Assembly (NCBI RefSeq): GCF_001590865.1
Contig: NZ_BBUY01000015.1
Coordinates: 63,774 to 127,773, forward strand
Length of the DNA stretch: 64,000 nt
Source of the DNA: Streptomyces sp. NBRC 110611
GTDB lineage: Bacteria > Actinomycetota > Actinomycetes > Streptomycetales > Streptomycetaceae
Reading direction: 5' to 3'
In this document: positions 45,963-54,718 of the stretch, piece after piece
Position numbering within the stretch: position 1 is the first letter of the stretch
How the letters are laid out: each line of letters begins with the position of its first letter
Notes under the pieces: model-generated
Database searches by the model: none
Seen by the model: the letters and a program-made list of their open reading frames with translations, nothing else
What the model was told of the DNA's origin: nothing
Translations under genes and position numbers: made by a program

Positions 45963-47582
45963 ATGACATCCATACCGGAGGCGCTGTTGTGGTGCCTCAG
46001 CGCAGGTACGGCCGCCGCCGTGGTCCTGGCGGCGCTCCAGATCCGGGCGAGCGGACAGCGCAAGGCCCTGAGAGCGCGCCTGACCTCCGCTGAGGAACAG
46101 AACAGCGCCACGCTCCACAGCAATACGGAGCTGACGGCCCGGCTGCGCGCCACCGAGGCCGAGATCCAGCACCTCGCCGAGGCCCGGCTGCCCGACCTCG
46201 CCACCGCGCTCGCCCACCCGCATGTGCCCGTACGGGGGCTGAAGGACTCCCGGTTCGCCGGGACGGAGACGGACCAGGCGCTCCAGGCCGTACTGGACCA
46301 GGTCCGCGAGGCCGTCACCAAGGAGCGGGCCCGGGTGGACGCGGCGGCGCAGTCCACGCTGCGGGGGGCGACGACCACGATCCAGGCGCTCCTCTACCGG
46401 CTTCAGACGGCGCTCCAGGAGATGCAGCACCGCCACGACGACCCCGGTGTCGCGCAGGATCTGCTGGAGGCGGACTTCCTCAACGAGCAGGCGCTGCGGC
46501 GTGTGCAGGCCACGGGTGTGGTGTGCGGGGCGTGGCCGGGGCTGACCCGGGAGGACTCGTACCTCGCCGAACTGGTCGTGGGGGCCTCGTCGCGGCTGCG
46601 CGGGTATGAGCGGGTACGCATCAGCAATCAGCTGCGGGACCCGATCGCGGTGGTCGCGCGGGCCGTCGAGCCGGTCGCGATCACGGTCACCGAGCTGCTG
46701 GCCAACGCGCTGCACCACTCGCACCGGGAGCTGCCGGTCACGGTCACCCTCCAGCAGGGCAACCGGGGTGCGTCGGTGATCATCGACGACTACGGCGTCG
46801 GGATGCACGGTGACGAGATCAAGGCGGCGATGGAGCTGCTGTCGGGCGAATCCGATCTGCTGCTGACGCAGCTCGGGGATCCGCCGCGGTCCGGCTTCGC
46901 GGCGGCCGGCCAGCTGGTGCGCCAGTACGGCTTCGGGGTGCATGTCGAGTCGTCGCCGTACGGCGGGGTGCGGGCCGTGGTGTACGTCCCGGGTGATCCG
47001 CTGCTCACCGTCCTCGACGAGACCGCCCAGCCCATGTCCGTGATGGCTCCGCTGCCGCACCGTTCCGGACTGCCGGATCGTTCCGCCTCCGTACTGCCCA
47101 CGGGGGCGGCGGGCGGTGCGGCCACCGGCCAGGCCTCGAGCCAGACATCGAGTACGACCTTGAACCTGCATTCGCCCACGCAGCCCGCTCAGCCCACGCA
47201 GTCCTCACCGCACTCACAGGCCGCGCAGCCCACGGCACCCCCGCGGCACGCGCAGCCCGCGCAGTCCGCACCGCCCGTTGCGGACGCGCCCGCGCCCGCC
47301 GCACCGGCCGAGGGGGAACTCCCGCGCCGGCGCCGCCGTAAGCCCGTCTCCGAGCTTTCCGAGCTCTCCGGGCACTCCGGCCTCTCCGCACATTCCGAAC
47401 TCTCCGCGCACTCCGAACTCCCCGAGCCCGCCGAGAGCGCCCCGCGCTCCGCACCGCTTCCCCCGCGCTCCCCGGAGGAGACCGGATCCCGCTGGGCCGC
47501 GCTCCAGCGCGGTACCGAATCCGGCCGGGCAGCAGCTCAGTCAGATCCCCCTCGCAGTCCGGAAGGGAACGCCCAACCATGA
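45963..47582 (+). CDS. cvnA: Conservon protein CvnA (sensor-kinase-like)
   Basis: 539 residues from an ATG with AAGGA upstream. One N-terminal membrane anchor (LLWCLSAGTAAAVVLAALQI) and a coiled-coil lead into a histidine-kinase-type ATPase domain with TVTELLANALHHSHRELPVT (N-box) and IIDDYGVGMHGDE (G1). The C-terminal 190 residues are Pro/Ser-rich, disordered and repetitive (HSELSAHSELPEP). In conservons this protein assembles with CvnB, C and D at the membrane. First gene of a six-gene coupled operon. Confidence 0.9.
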   Translation: MTSIPEALLWCLSAGTAAAVVLAALQIRASGQRKALRARLTSAEEQNSATLHSNTELTARLRATEAEIQHLAEARLPDLATALAHPHVPVRGLKDSRFAGTETDQALQAVLDQVREAVTKERARVDAAAQSTLRGATTTIQALLYRLQTALQEMQHRHDDPGVAQDLLEADFLNEQALRRVQATGVVCGAWPGLTREDSYLAELVVGASSRLRGYERVRISNQLRDPIAVVARAVEPVAITVTELLANALHHSHRELPVTVTLQQGNRGASVIIDDYGVGMHGDEIKAAMELLSGESDLLLTQLGDPPRSGFAAAGQLVRQYGFGVHVESSPYGGVRAVVYVPGDPLLTVLDETAQPMSVMAPLPHRSGLPDRSASVLPTGAAGGAATGQASSQTSSTTLNLHSPTQPAQPTQSSPHSQAAQPTAPPRHAQPAQSAPPVADAPAPAAPAEGELPRRRRRKPVSELSELSGHSGLSAHSELSAHSELPEPAESAPRSAPLPPRSPEETGSRWAALQRGTESGRAAAQSDPPRSPEGNAQP

Positions 47583-48007
47583 ACAGCCCTACCCGCCGCC
47601 GTGTCACCGAGGACAAGTCCTGGGTGCTGGCGCCCCTTTTGGAGTTGCCGCATGTTACCCACGCAGCCGTGATCTCCGGTGACGGATTCATCGAGGGCGC
47701 CTCGCCGGGCCTGACCCGCGAGTCCGCGGAGGGGGTCGCCGCGATGATGTCCGCGCTCCAGGGGGCCGGGCGCGCCGTCACCGCCGCGTTCGCCGGGAAG
47801 AGCGACACCCGGCTGCGGCAGACCGTCATCGAGTCCGAAGAGGGCTTCGTCTTCGCGATACCGGCCGGTGAGAACACCTGCCTGGCCGTCTTCGCCGACC
47901 CGGAGGTGAACATGGGAGTCGTCGCACACCATATGCAGATCCAGGTGACGACGCTGGGCAGCAAGGTCATGAACAGCCCGGCCCGGGACCTCGGTAACCC
48001 GGCATGA
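47579..48007 (+). CDS. cvnB: Conservon protein CvnB (roadblock/LC7)
   Basis: 142 residues; the ATG overlaps the cvnA stop. The roadblock fold has WVLAPLLELPHVTHAAVISG, then TRESAEGVAAMMSALQGAGR and a CLAVFADPEVNMGVVAHHMQ strand-helix. Roadblock proteins regulate small GTPases, fitting the CvnD partner downstream. Confidence 0.93.
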   Translation: MNSPTRRRVTEDKSWVLAPLLELPHVTHAAVISGDGFIEGASPGLTRESAEGVAAMMSALQGAGRAVTAAFAGKSDTRLRQTVIESEEGFVFAIPAGENTCLAVFADPEVNMGVVAHHMQIQVTTLGSKVMNSPARDLGNPA

Positions 48008-48366
48008 CACCGCGCCAGAGCAGCGGGCGGCGCCTCGTACCGGCCTATCTGGCGACCGGCGGACGCGCCCAGCCCAGCCGTAACACGTTGGACCGGCTCA
48101 CCCTGCTGCACAGCGCGGGCATGCCGATCACCAGTGACGTACGCCCGGAGGAGCACCGCATCCTGGAGCTGTTGCAGCCCGGGGCGCTGTCTCTGGCCGA
48201 GGTCGCCGCCTACCTTCAGCTGCCCGTCAGTGTGGTGAAGGTGCTGGTCGCGGACCTCGTCGACGCCGGGTGGCTGTACGCCCGTGCCCCCATCCCCGAA
48301 GCCGAGCAATTCGACCGACAGATCCTGGAGAGGGTTCTCGATGGACTCCGCTCTCTCAAGTCCTAG
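48004..48366 (+). CDS. cvnC: Conservon protein CvnC (DUF742)
   Basis: 120 residues; the ATG overlaps the cvnB stop. It shows the DUF742 pattern: RLVPAYLATGGRAQPSRNTL and EEHRILELLQPGALSLAEVA, then a winged-helix-like VSVVKVLVADLVDAGWLYAR. It is a required partner of the CvnABD complex of unknown biochemical role. Confidence 0.93.
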   Translation: MTPRQSSGRRLVPAYLATGGRAQPSRNTLDRLTLLHSAGMPITSDVRPEEHRILELLQPGALSLAEVAAYLQLPVSVVKVLVADLVDAGWLYARAPIPEAEQFDRQILERVLDGLRSLKS

Positions 48367-48973
48367 TACCGGTACCGGTAGCGGTACGGGCAGCATGTAC
48401 CTCGCCGGCGAGGACCAGACGCTGGTGAAGCTGCTGGTCGCAGGGCCGTTCGGGGTGGGCAAGACCACGCTCATCCGGGCGATGTCCGAGACCCCGCCGC
48501 TGCACACCGAAGAGGTCATGACCCAGACCGGCGCGGCCGTCGACGATCTCGCCGGGGTACGGGAGAAGACCACCACCACCGTCGCCATCGACTTCGGGCG
48601 GCTGACCCTGCCCGGGAACCTGGTGCTCTACCTGTTCGGCACGCCCGGGCAGAAACGGTTCCGTCCCCTGTGGCAGGACATCGCCCGGGGCGCGCTGGGC
48701 GCCCTGGTCCTCGCGGACACCCGCCGGCTGGCGGACTCCTTCGAGGTGATGGACATCATCGGGGAAGCCGGACTGCGCTACGCGGTGGCGGTCAACACCT
48801 TCCCCGACGCGCCCGAGTACAGCGTCGAGAAGCTCCGCGAGGCGCTCGACCTGCACCCGGACACACCGCTGGTCATGTGCGACGCCCGTGACCGGGACCA
48901 GTCCGTCGACGCGCTGATCGCGCTCGTCGGGCACGTGCTGGCCCATACCCCCGAGGAGACCCCGAACCCGTGA
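48341..48973 (+). CDS. cvnD: Conservon protein CvnD (small GTPase-like)
   Basis: 210 residues from ATG 48341, 26 bases inside cvnC. P-loop GPFGVGKTT, switch-type TTTTVAIDFG, FGTPGQKRF in place of a standard DxxGQ, and the specificity-type VNTF (NxxD replaced by N-T-F) are visible. It is an ATP/GTP-binding signalling protein that cycles with CvnB/CvnC. Confidence 0.9.
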   Translation: MDSALSSPSTGTGSGTGSMYLAGEDQTLVKLLVAGPFGVGKTTLIRAMSETPPLHTEEVMTQTGAAVDDLAGVREKTTTTVAIDFGRLTLPGNLVLYLFGTPGQKRFRPLWQDIARGALGALVLADTRRLADSFEVMDIIGEAGLRYAVAVNTFPDAPEYSVEKLREALDLHPDTPLVMCDARDRDQSVDALIALVGHVLAHTPEETPNP

Positions 48974-50523
48974 CTTCCCCGCACCAGCCGGGAGCCGCCG
49001 CACCGCCACCGGGCTGCCCGGCACACGCCGCACCGCAGCAGCAACCGCACCCGCAAGAGCACGAGCCACAGTCACCGTCACCGTCACAGCAGTGGCAACA
49101 GCAGCAACAGTGGCAGCAGCAACAGCAGTGGGCCGCGGCGCCTCAGCAGTCCATGGAGCATCAGCAGTCCATGGGGCACCCGTACCAGCAGCAGCCCATG
49201 ACGGGGCATCCGCAGGCCGCCCCGCCCGAAGCGCAGCCGCTGGTGAAGCTCTACGGACCGGAGTTCGCCGCCGATCCGCACCGTATCTACGCGCAGCTGC
49301 GGCAGTACGGCGCGCTGGCGCCCGTCGAGATCGCGCCGGACGTGACCGCGATGCTGGTCACCGACTACCGCGCGGCGCTCGACCTGCTGCACGACGACAG
49401 CACCTGGTCGAAGGACTCCCGGGAGTGGATGGCGACGGTCCCCGAGGACTCACCGGTCATGCCGATGCTGGGGTGGCGCCCCAACGTCTTCTTCAACGAC
49501 GGTCCGGCGCACGACCGCTACCGGGACGTCATCGTCGACAGCTTCAAGCTGGTCGAACCGCATGAGCTGCGCGCGCGGGTGCACCACGCCGCGGACAGCC
49601 TGATCCAGCGGTTCGGCGCCCGGGGCGAGGCCGAGCTGATCGGGGAGTACGCGCGGCTTCTCCCGCTGCTGATGTTCAACAACCTCTTCGGGATGCCCGA
49701 TTCCTACAGCGAACGGCTGGTCGCGGCCCTCGCCGGCATGCTGGAGGGCAACTCCCCCGAGGAGGCGGCCGCCGCCAACGAGGCGTACACCAACTACATC
49801 ATGGAGCTGGTCGGCTCGAAGAAGGCCGAGCGGGGCGCCGACCTGACCTCGTGGTACATGGACCACCCCAACGGGCTGAGCGACGAGGAAGTGGTCCACC
49901 AGATCATCCTCACGATGGGCGCCGGCAACGAACCGCTCGCCAACCTCATCGGCAACGCGCTCTCCCGGATGCTGTCCGACGACCGCTACTACAACACCCT
50001 CTCCGGCGGTGCGCTCACCGCGCAGGACGCGATCAACGAGGTGCTGTGGAACGACCCGCCGCTGACCAACTACTCCGCGCACTACCCGGTCCGTGACGTG
50101 TTCTTCCACGGCACCTGGGTGCGCAGAGGCCAGCTGGTGATGGTGTCGTACGCGGCCTGCAACAGCCAGTACGACACCGGCTCGCCGGCCGCGACCGGCT
50201 CGGGCGGCGGCTCGCACCTGGCGTGGGCGGCCGGCCCGCACGCCTGCCCGGTGCAGCGGCACGCCCTGCTGATCGCCACCACCGCGATCGAGCGGCTCAC
50301 GGCCTGGCTGTCCGACATCGAACTCGCCGTGGACGCCTCCGAGCTGCGGTGGCGCAACGGCGCCTTCCACCGGGCGCTGACCTCGCTCCCGGCCCGGTTC
50401 ACCCCCATCACCCCCGACCAGGCAGGAGCCACTCCATGGCACAACAGGGACAGCAGCAGCCCTACGTCATCGACCCGGTCGGAACCGACATCCACGGAGA
50501 GGCAGCCCGCCTCCGCGCACTAG
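48970..50523 (+). CDS. Atypical cytochrome P450, CYP157-like, lacking ExxR
   Basis: 517 residues; the GTG overlaps the cvnD stop. The first 85 residues are Gln/Pro-rich (QQWQQQQQWQQQQQW). A P450 fold follows, but the signature residues are altered: the K-helix reads NEVLW (Glu357, Trp360 instead of Arg), the I-helix AGNEP lacks the usual acid-Thr pair, and the heme loop is AAGPHACPVQ with Cys426. Conservon-linked CYP157 enzymes in Streptomyces are known for a missing ExxR arginine. The reading frame overlaps the next P450 by 88 bases. Confidence 0.88.
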   Translation: MTSPHQPGAAAPPPGCPAHAAPQQQPHPQEHEPQSPSPSQQWQQQQQWQQQQQWAAAPQQSMEHQQSMGHPYQQQPMTGHPQAAPPEAQPLVKLYGPEFAADPHRIYAQLRQYGALAPVEIAPDVTAMLVTDYRAALDLLHDDSTWSKDSREWMATVPEDSPVMPMLGWRPNVFFNDGPAHDRYRDVIVDSFKLVEPHELRARVHHAADSLIQRFGARGEAELIGEYARLLPLLMFNNLFGMPDSYSERLVAALAGMLEGNSPEEAAAANEAYTNYIMELVGSKKAERGADLTSWYMDHPNGLSDEEVVHQIILTMGAGNEPLANLIGNALSRMLSDDRYYNTLSGGALTAQDAINEVLWNDPPLTNYSAHYPVRDVFFHGTWVRRGQLVMVSYAACNSQYDTGSPAATGSGGGSHLAWAAGPHACPVQRHALLIATTAIERLTAWLSDIELAVDASELRWRNGAFHRALTSLPARFTPITPDQAGATPWHNRDSSSPTSSTRSEPTSTERQPASAH

Positions 50524-51692
50524 GCCGGGTGGTGCGGGTCGAGCTGCCCGGCGGTATCGAGGCCTGGTCGGTCAACGAGCACACCCTCCTCAAGGAGCTG
50601 CTGACCGACGACCGGGTCTCCAAGAACCCCCGGGACCACTGGCCGGCCTGGCAGCGCGAGGACATCCGCAGCAGCTGGATCCAGTCGTGGGTCGGCGTCA
50701 CCAACATGTTCACCGCGTACGGTCCCGATCACCGGCGGCTGCGCAAGCTGATCGCGCCGGCGTTCACGGCCCGCCGTACGGAAGCCATGCTGCCGCGCGT
50801 CGAACGCATCACCCACGCCCTGCTGGACGACCTGGCGAGCCGGCCGGCGGGCGAGGCGGTCGACCTCCGCGCGCACTTCGCGCACCCCCTCCCCATGCAG
50901 GTCATCTGCGAGCTCTTCGGCTTCCCCGAGGGCGCGCCGCGGGCCGAACTGGCCCGGCTGGTCGCGGCCATCATGGACACCACCGCCACCCCGGAACAGG
51001 CCGCGGCCACCGGCGCCGGCGTCCACGCCCTGCTCTCCCAACTGGTCGGCAGCAAGCGCGAAGCGCCCGCCGACGACCTCACCAGCCTGCTCGTCGCCGC
51101 CCGCGACGACGAGGGCAACGGGATGACCGAGCAGGAGCTCCTCGACACCCTGCTGCTGGTCCTCGGCGCCGGGCACGAGACCACCGTCGATCTGATCGGC
51201 AACGCCGTACACGCCCTGCTCACCCACCCCGAGCAGCTGGAGCTGGTGCGCTCCGGCCAGGTCGCGTGGAGCGACGTCATCGAGGAGACCCTCCGCTGGG
51301 CCCCCAGCATCGCCAGTCTCCCGCTGCGCTTCGCGGTGGACGACATCGAGATCCCCGGCGGCCCCGTCATCCGCAAGGGCGACGCGATCCTCCCGGCGTA
51401 CGCGGCCGCCGGCCGGGACCCGGAGTTCCACGGCGGCACCGCCGGCGACTACGACATCCGGCGCCCCCACCAGGAGCACCTCGCCTTCGGCCACGGCGTC
51501 CACCACTGCCTGGGCGCACCGCTGGCCCGTATGGAGGCCCGGATCGCCCTGCCGGCCCTGTTCGCCCGCTTCCCCGACCTCCGACTGGCCGTTCCCGCCG
51601 CCGAGTTGCGGCCCAATGACGGCTTCATCTCCGGCGGCCTGAGCAGCCTTCCGATCCACCTGAAGCCGGGCGGCGGGGCCGCCTCCGCCTGA
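50436..51692 (+). CDS. Cytochrome P450, CYP154-like
   Basis: 418 residues from ATG 50436, inside the end of the previous P450. All signatures are canonical: I-helix LGAGHETT, K-helix EETLRW (Glu284, Arg287) and heme loop FGHGVHHCLGAPLARMEA with Cys358. It is a soluble monooxygenase needing ferredoxin partners not encoded here. CYP154/CYP157 pairs downstream of cvnABCD are a known Streptomyces arrangement. The substrate is unknown. Confidence 0.9.
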   Translation: MAQQGQQQPYVIDPVGTDIHGEAARLRALGRVVRVELPGGIEAWSVNEHTLLKELLTDDRVSKNPRDHWPAWQREDIRSSWIQSWVGVTNMFTAYGPDHRRLRKLIAPAFTARRTEAMLPRVERITHALLDDLASRPAGEAVDLRAHFAHPLPMQVICELFGFPEGAPRAELARLVAAIMDTTATPEQAAATGAGVHALLSQLVGSKREAPADDLTSLLVAARDDEGNGMTEQELLDTLLLVLGAGHETTVDLIGNAVHALLTHPEQLELVRSGQVAWSDVIEETLRWAPSIASLPLRFAVDDIEIPGGPVIRKGDAILPAYAAAGRDPEFHGGTAGDYDIRRPHQEHLAFGHGVHHCLGAPLARMEARIALPALFARFPDLRLAVPAAELRPNDGFISGGLSSLPIHLKPGGGAASA

Positions 51693-51695
51693 CCC

Positions 51696-51732
51696 GCGGC
51701 CCGTACGCCGCTTATGACGGCGTACGGGCCGC
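51696..51732. terminator. Bidirectional terminator between the P450 operon and the TerB-like gene
   Basis: A perfect 14-bp stem, GCGGCCCGTACGCC / GGCGTACGGGCCGC, with a 9-base loop. It overlaps the 3' end of the TerB-like gene. Confidence 0.8.
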
Positions 51733-52443
51733 CGCCAGCAGTCGGCTGGTGTCGGCGGGGCGGAGCATCAGGGCGCTGCCGACCGTGGCGAGGGTCTCGC
51801 GTTCGGCGGGGGTGTAGGAGCCGTCGGCGAGGGCGATGCGGGCGCCCTGGAGGAGGAGGGATTCACGGCCCGCGGGGGCGAGGTGCGGGGCGAGTGGCTC
51901 CAGGCACTCGTGGAGCTCTATGGCGAACGCGGTGTCGCAGAGGCCGGGGCCGGGCCGGCCGCCGCTGCCGGCGGATTCAGCGGTGTCGGCGGTCTCCGTG
52001 GCCTCAGTGGCCTCCGAGGTCTCGGCGGTGACGGCGGTGACCGCGGCGAGGAGGGTGAGGAGCTGCTCCTCGGAACAGTCCGCGAAGCCGGCCGCCCGGA
52101 CGGCGCCGACCGCCGCGTCCCGGACCGCCCGGGAGGAGGTGCCGCCCGCGGCGAGCAGGGCGAGGGTGATGGTGTGGACGGCGTCCCGGAGCATCGCGGA
52201 GAAGCGGACGGTGGTGGGGTGGTCGAGGGTGTCCAGGCCGAAGTGGCCACGGCAGGCGGAGCATTCCACGACGGGGCCGGCGATGCCGCGGGAGAGCAGC
52301 GGAACACCGAGGACGGTGAGGCGGCGCCGGCCGCTGCGGCGGCGGTAGTTGCGGTCGCCGCCGCAGTCCGGGCAGAAGAACTCGCCGTCGGAGACGGTAC
52401 GCCAGGACGTGCACACGCCCATCACACAGATCTTGCGCCCCAC
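51712..52443 (-). CDS. Zinc-ribbon protein with TerB-like domain
   Basis: 243 residues from a GTG with GGAGG six bases upstream. An N-terminal double zinc ribbon, FFCPDCGGDRNYRRRSGRRR and VVECSACRGHFGL, leads to a helical TerB-like fold whose acidic motif is seen in GARIALADGSYTPAERETLA. A Thr/Glu/Ala-repeat linker (EATEATETADTAE) splits the domain. It is usually annotated as tellurite-resistance TerB-like; the real function is unknown. Confidence 0.8.
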   Translation of the reverse strand: MGRKICVMGVCTSWRTVSDGEFFCPDCGGDRNYRRRSGRRRLTVLGVPLLSRGIAGPVVECSACRGHFGLDTLDHPTTVRFSAMLRDAVHTITLALLAAGGTSSRAVRDAAVGAVRAAGFADCSEEQLLTLLAAVTAVTAETSEATEATETADTAESAGSGGRPGPGLCDTAFAIELHECLEPLAPHLAPAGRESLLLQGARIALADGSYTPAERETLATVGSALMLRPADTSRLLAAARTPS

Positions 52444-52608
52444 ATCAGTCCTCCGTCACTCCCCCACAGCCCCATCGCCCTATGAGACGTGATGTTAGCC
52501 ACACCTTTGATGCGGCGTCAGCACCTCGTATCGGACAACCGATACCGCAGAGGGATCCGCCCTTCCGGAGAAGGACGGATCCCCTGGCGCACGACGCGAT
52601 AGGACGGC
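52444..52608. terminator. Gap with leuA terminator hairpins
   Basis: GTATCGG / CCGATAC (52528-52545) and the larger GGGATCCG-C-CCTTC / GAAGG-A-CGGATCCC (52552-52583) are hairpins just beyond the leuA stop on the minus strand. There is no gene. Confidence 0.65.
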
Positions 52609-54387
52609 TCAGCGGCCCACGCGGTTGACGGCCGAGACGACGGCCTTGAGGGAGGCGCGGGTGGTGTTGGCGTCGATGCCGATGCCCCACAGCACCTTGC
52701 CGTCGATCGCGCACTCGATGTACGAGGCGGCCTGCGCGGAGGCGCCCTCGCTCATCGTGTGCTCCTGGTAGTCCAGCAGGCGTACGTCGATGCCGATGCC
52801 CTGCAGGGCGTCGAAGAACGCGGAGATCGGGCCGTTGCCGGAGCCGGTCAGGACAGTGTCCCGGCCGTCGACGACCGCCTCGACCGTGAGCGCGTCGACG
52901 CCGTCCCGGTCCGTCGTGGTCTGCCCGTTCTTGACCTGGATCCGGCCCCACGGGTTGCCGGGGTTGGGCAGGTACTCGTCCTGGAAGACGGACCAGATGG
53001 CGGCCGGGGTGACCTCGCCGCCCTCGGCGTCGGTCTTCTCCTGAATGATCCGGGAGAACTCGATCTGCATCCGGCGCGGCAGGTCCAGCTTGTGGTCGTT
53101 CTTCAGGACATAGGCGATACCGCCCTTGCCGGACTGCGAGTTGACGCGGATGACGGCCTCGTAGGAGCGGCCGACGTCCTTGGGGTCGATGGGCAGGTAC
53201 GGCACCGCCCACGCGATCTCGTCGACGGTCCTGCCCTGGGCGGCCGCGTCGGCCTCCATGGCGTCGAAGCCCTTCTTGATGGCGTCCTGGTGGGAGCCGG
53301 AGAAGGCGGTGTAGACCAGATCGCCCGCGTAGGGGTGGCGCGGGTGGATCTCCATCTGGTTGCAGTACTCGCTGGTGCGGCGGATCTCGTCGATCTGCGA
53401 GAAGTCGATCTGCGGGTCGACGCCCTGGGAGAAGAGGTTCATGCCCAGCGTCACCAGGTCGACGTTGCCGGTGCGCTCGCCCTGGCCGAACAGACAGCCC
53501 TCGATCCGGTCCGCGCCGGCCATGACGGCCAGCTCGGCCGCCGCCACCGCCGTACCGCGGTCGTTGTGCGGATGGACGGAGAGGCAGATGTGCTCGCGGC
53601 GGGACAGGTTGCGGCTCATCCACTCGAAGCGGTCCGCGTGCGTGGACGGCGTCGAACGCTCCACCGTGGCGGGCAGGTTGAGGATGATCTCGCGCCCCTC
53701 CTCCGGCTGCCAGACGTCCATCACGCCCTCGCAGACCTCCAGCGCGAAGTCCAGCTCGGTGTCGGTGAAGATCTCGGGGCTGTACTGGTAGCCGAAGACC
53801 GTCTCGTCGCCCAGGATCTTCTCGGCGTACTCCACCACCAGCCGGGTGCCGTCCACCGCGATCTGCTTGACCTGGTCCCGCGAGCCGCGGAAGACCACCC
53901 GGCGGAAGACGGGGGCGGTGGCGTTGTACAGGTGGACGGTCGCACGGTGGGCGCCGACCAGCGACTCCACGGTCCGCTCGATGAGTTCCTCGCGGGCCTG
54001 CGTCAGCACGGAGATGGTGACGTCCTCCGGGATCGCGCCCTCTTCGATGATGGAACGGACGAACGCGAAGTCGGTCTCCCCGGAGGACGGGAACCCGACC
54101 TCGATCTCCTTGTAGCCCATGCGCACCAGCAGGTCGAACATCTCGCGCTTACGGGCCGGGGACATCGGGTCGATCAGCGCCTGGTTGCCGTCGCGGAGGT
54201 CGGTGGACAGCCAGCGGGGGGCGGCCGTGATGCGGTTGTCCGGCCAGGTGCGGTCGGGGATCTCGACGGCCTCGTAGCGGCCGTACCGGTGGACCGGCAT
54301 GCCGGAGGGCCGCTGGAGCTGCGTCGCGTTGGTGATCGGCGTGCGGCGGCCGACGGCGTTGGCTGCGGGGCTCGACGGGTTCGACAT
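52609..54387 (-). CDS. leuA: 2-isopropylmalate synthase
   Basis: The 592-residue enzyme makes the first committed step to leucine from 2-ketoisovalerate and acetyl-CoA. ATG 54387 is selected. The catalytic barrel has STDLRDGNQAL (Asp66 metal ligand region), SVHPHNDRGTAVAAAELAVM (HxH metal ligands) and GCLFGQGERTGNVDLVTLGM. The C-terminal regulatory domain (GNGPISAFFDALQGIGIDVR) binds leucine for feedback control. A Leu-rich leader peptide lies upstream. Confidence 0.97.
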   Translation of the reverse strand: MSNPSSPAANAVGRRTPITNATQLQRPSGMPVHRYGRYEAVEIPDRTWPDNRITAAPRWLSTDLRDGNQALIDPMSPARKREMFDLLVRMGYKEIEVGFPSSGETDFAFVRSIIEEGAIPEDVTISVLTQAREELIERTVESLVGAHRATVHLYNATAPVFRRVVFRGSRDQVKQIAVDGTRLVVEYAEKILGDETVFGYQYSPEIFTDTELDFALEVCEGVMDVWQPEEGREIILNLPATVERSTPSTHADRFEWMSRNLSRREHICLSVHPHNDRGTAVAAAELAVMAGADRIEGCLFGQGERTGNVDLVTLGMNLFSQGVDPQIDFSQIDEIRRTSEYCNQMEIHPRHPYAGDLVYTAFSGSHQDAIKKGFDAMEADAAAQGRTVDEIAWAVPYLPIDPKDVGRSYEAVIRVNSQSGKGGIAYVLKNDHKLDLPRRMQIEFSRIIQEKTDAEGGEVTPAAIWSVFQDEYLPNPGNPWGRIQVKNGQTTTDRDGVDALTVEAVVDGRDTVLTGSGNGPISAFFDALQGIGIDVRLLDYQEHTMSEGASAQAASYIECAIDGKVLWGIGIDANTTRASLKAVVSAVNRVGR

Positions 54388-54425
54388 GGTGCGTGGGGCT
54401 CCTCGTATGTCCGCTGGGGAGGGAC

Positions 54426-54451
54426 CCCCCTGCTCCGTGAGAGCTCGGGGG
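54426..54451 (-). promoter_or_regulatory. Stem-loop in the leuA leader
   Basis: CCCCC-T-GCTC / GAGC-TC-GGGGG stem-loop between the leader peptide and leuA. This G/C stem-loop type is widespread in Streptomyces and lacks a U-tract, so its part in attenuation is unsure. Confidence 0.45.
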
Positions 54452-54510
54452 AGGCCGACAGCGCGAACGATCGCAACACCGGACACCGCGGGGAGGGGGT
54501 CGGCCGACGA

Positions 54511-54558
54511 CTACAGGCCCTCACCGCGGCAGCTAAGGAGAAGCAGCCCGAAACGCAT
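54511..54558 (-). CDS. leuL: leuA leader peptide
   Basis: The short ORF ATG...TAG encodes MRFGLLLLSCRGEGL, with four consecutive leucine codons and a fifth at the end, starting 171 bases before leuA on the same strand. Leucine-codon leader peptides upstream of leuA are known in Streptomyces and suggest ribosome-stalling attenuation in response to leucyl-tRNA supply. Confidence 0.8.
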   Translation of the reverse strand: MRFGLLLLSCRGEGL

Positions 54559-54718
54559 GATGCCGATCACCCTAGCCGAGGTACGTCCTGAGCGGCGGGT
54601 GTGTATCAGTATGCGGGACCGTGGTGGACGTCACGGGCTAAATGCGACGAACCACACATATTAAGGAATCTTCCCCGCAAGCAGTGACAGCGGCGCTACA
54701 CAGTGCCACGGTTTTTCC

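Noticed and set aside
49092..51619. Alternative frames over the P450 pair suggesting a frameshift
   Set aside because: Both P450s have intact starts and full-length folds; the 88-base overlap is explained by a C-terminal extension of the first, so no frameshift is needed.
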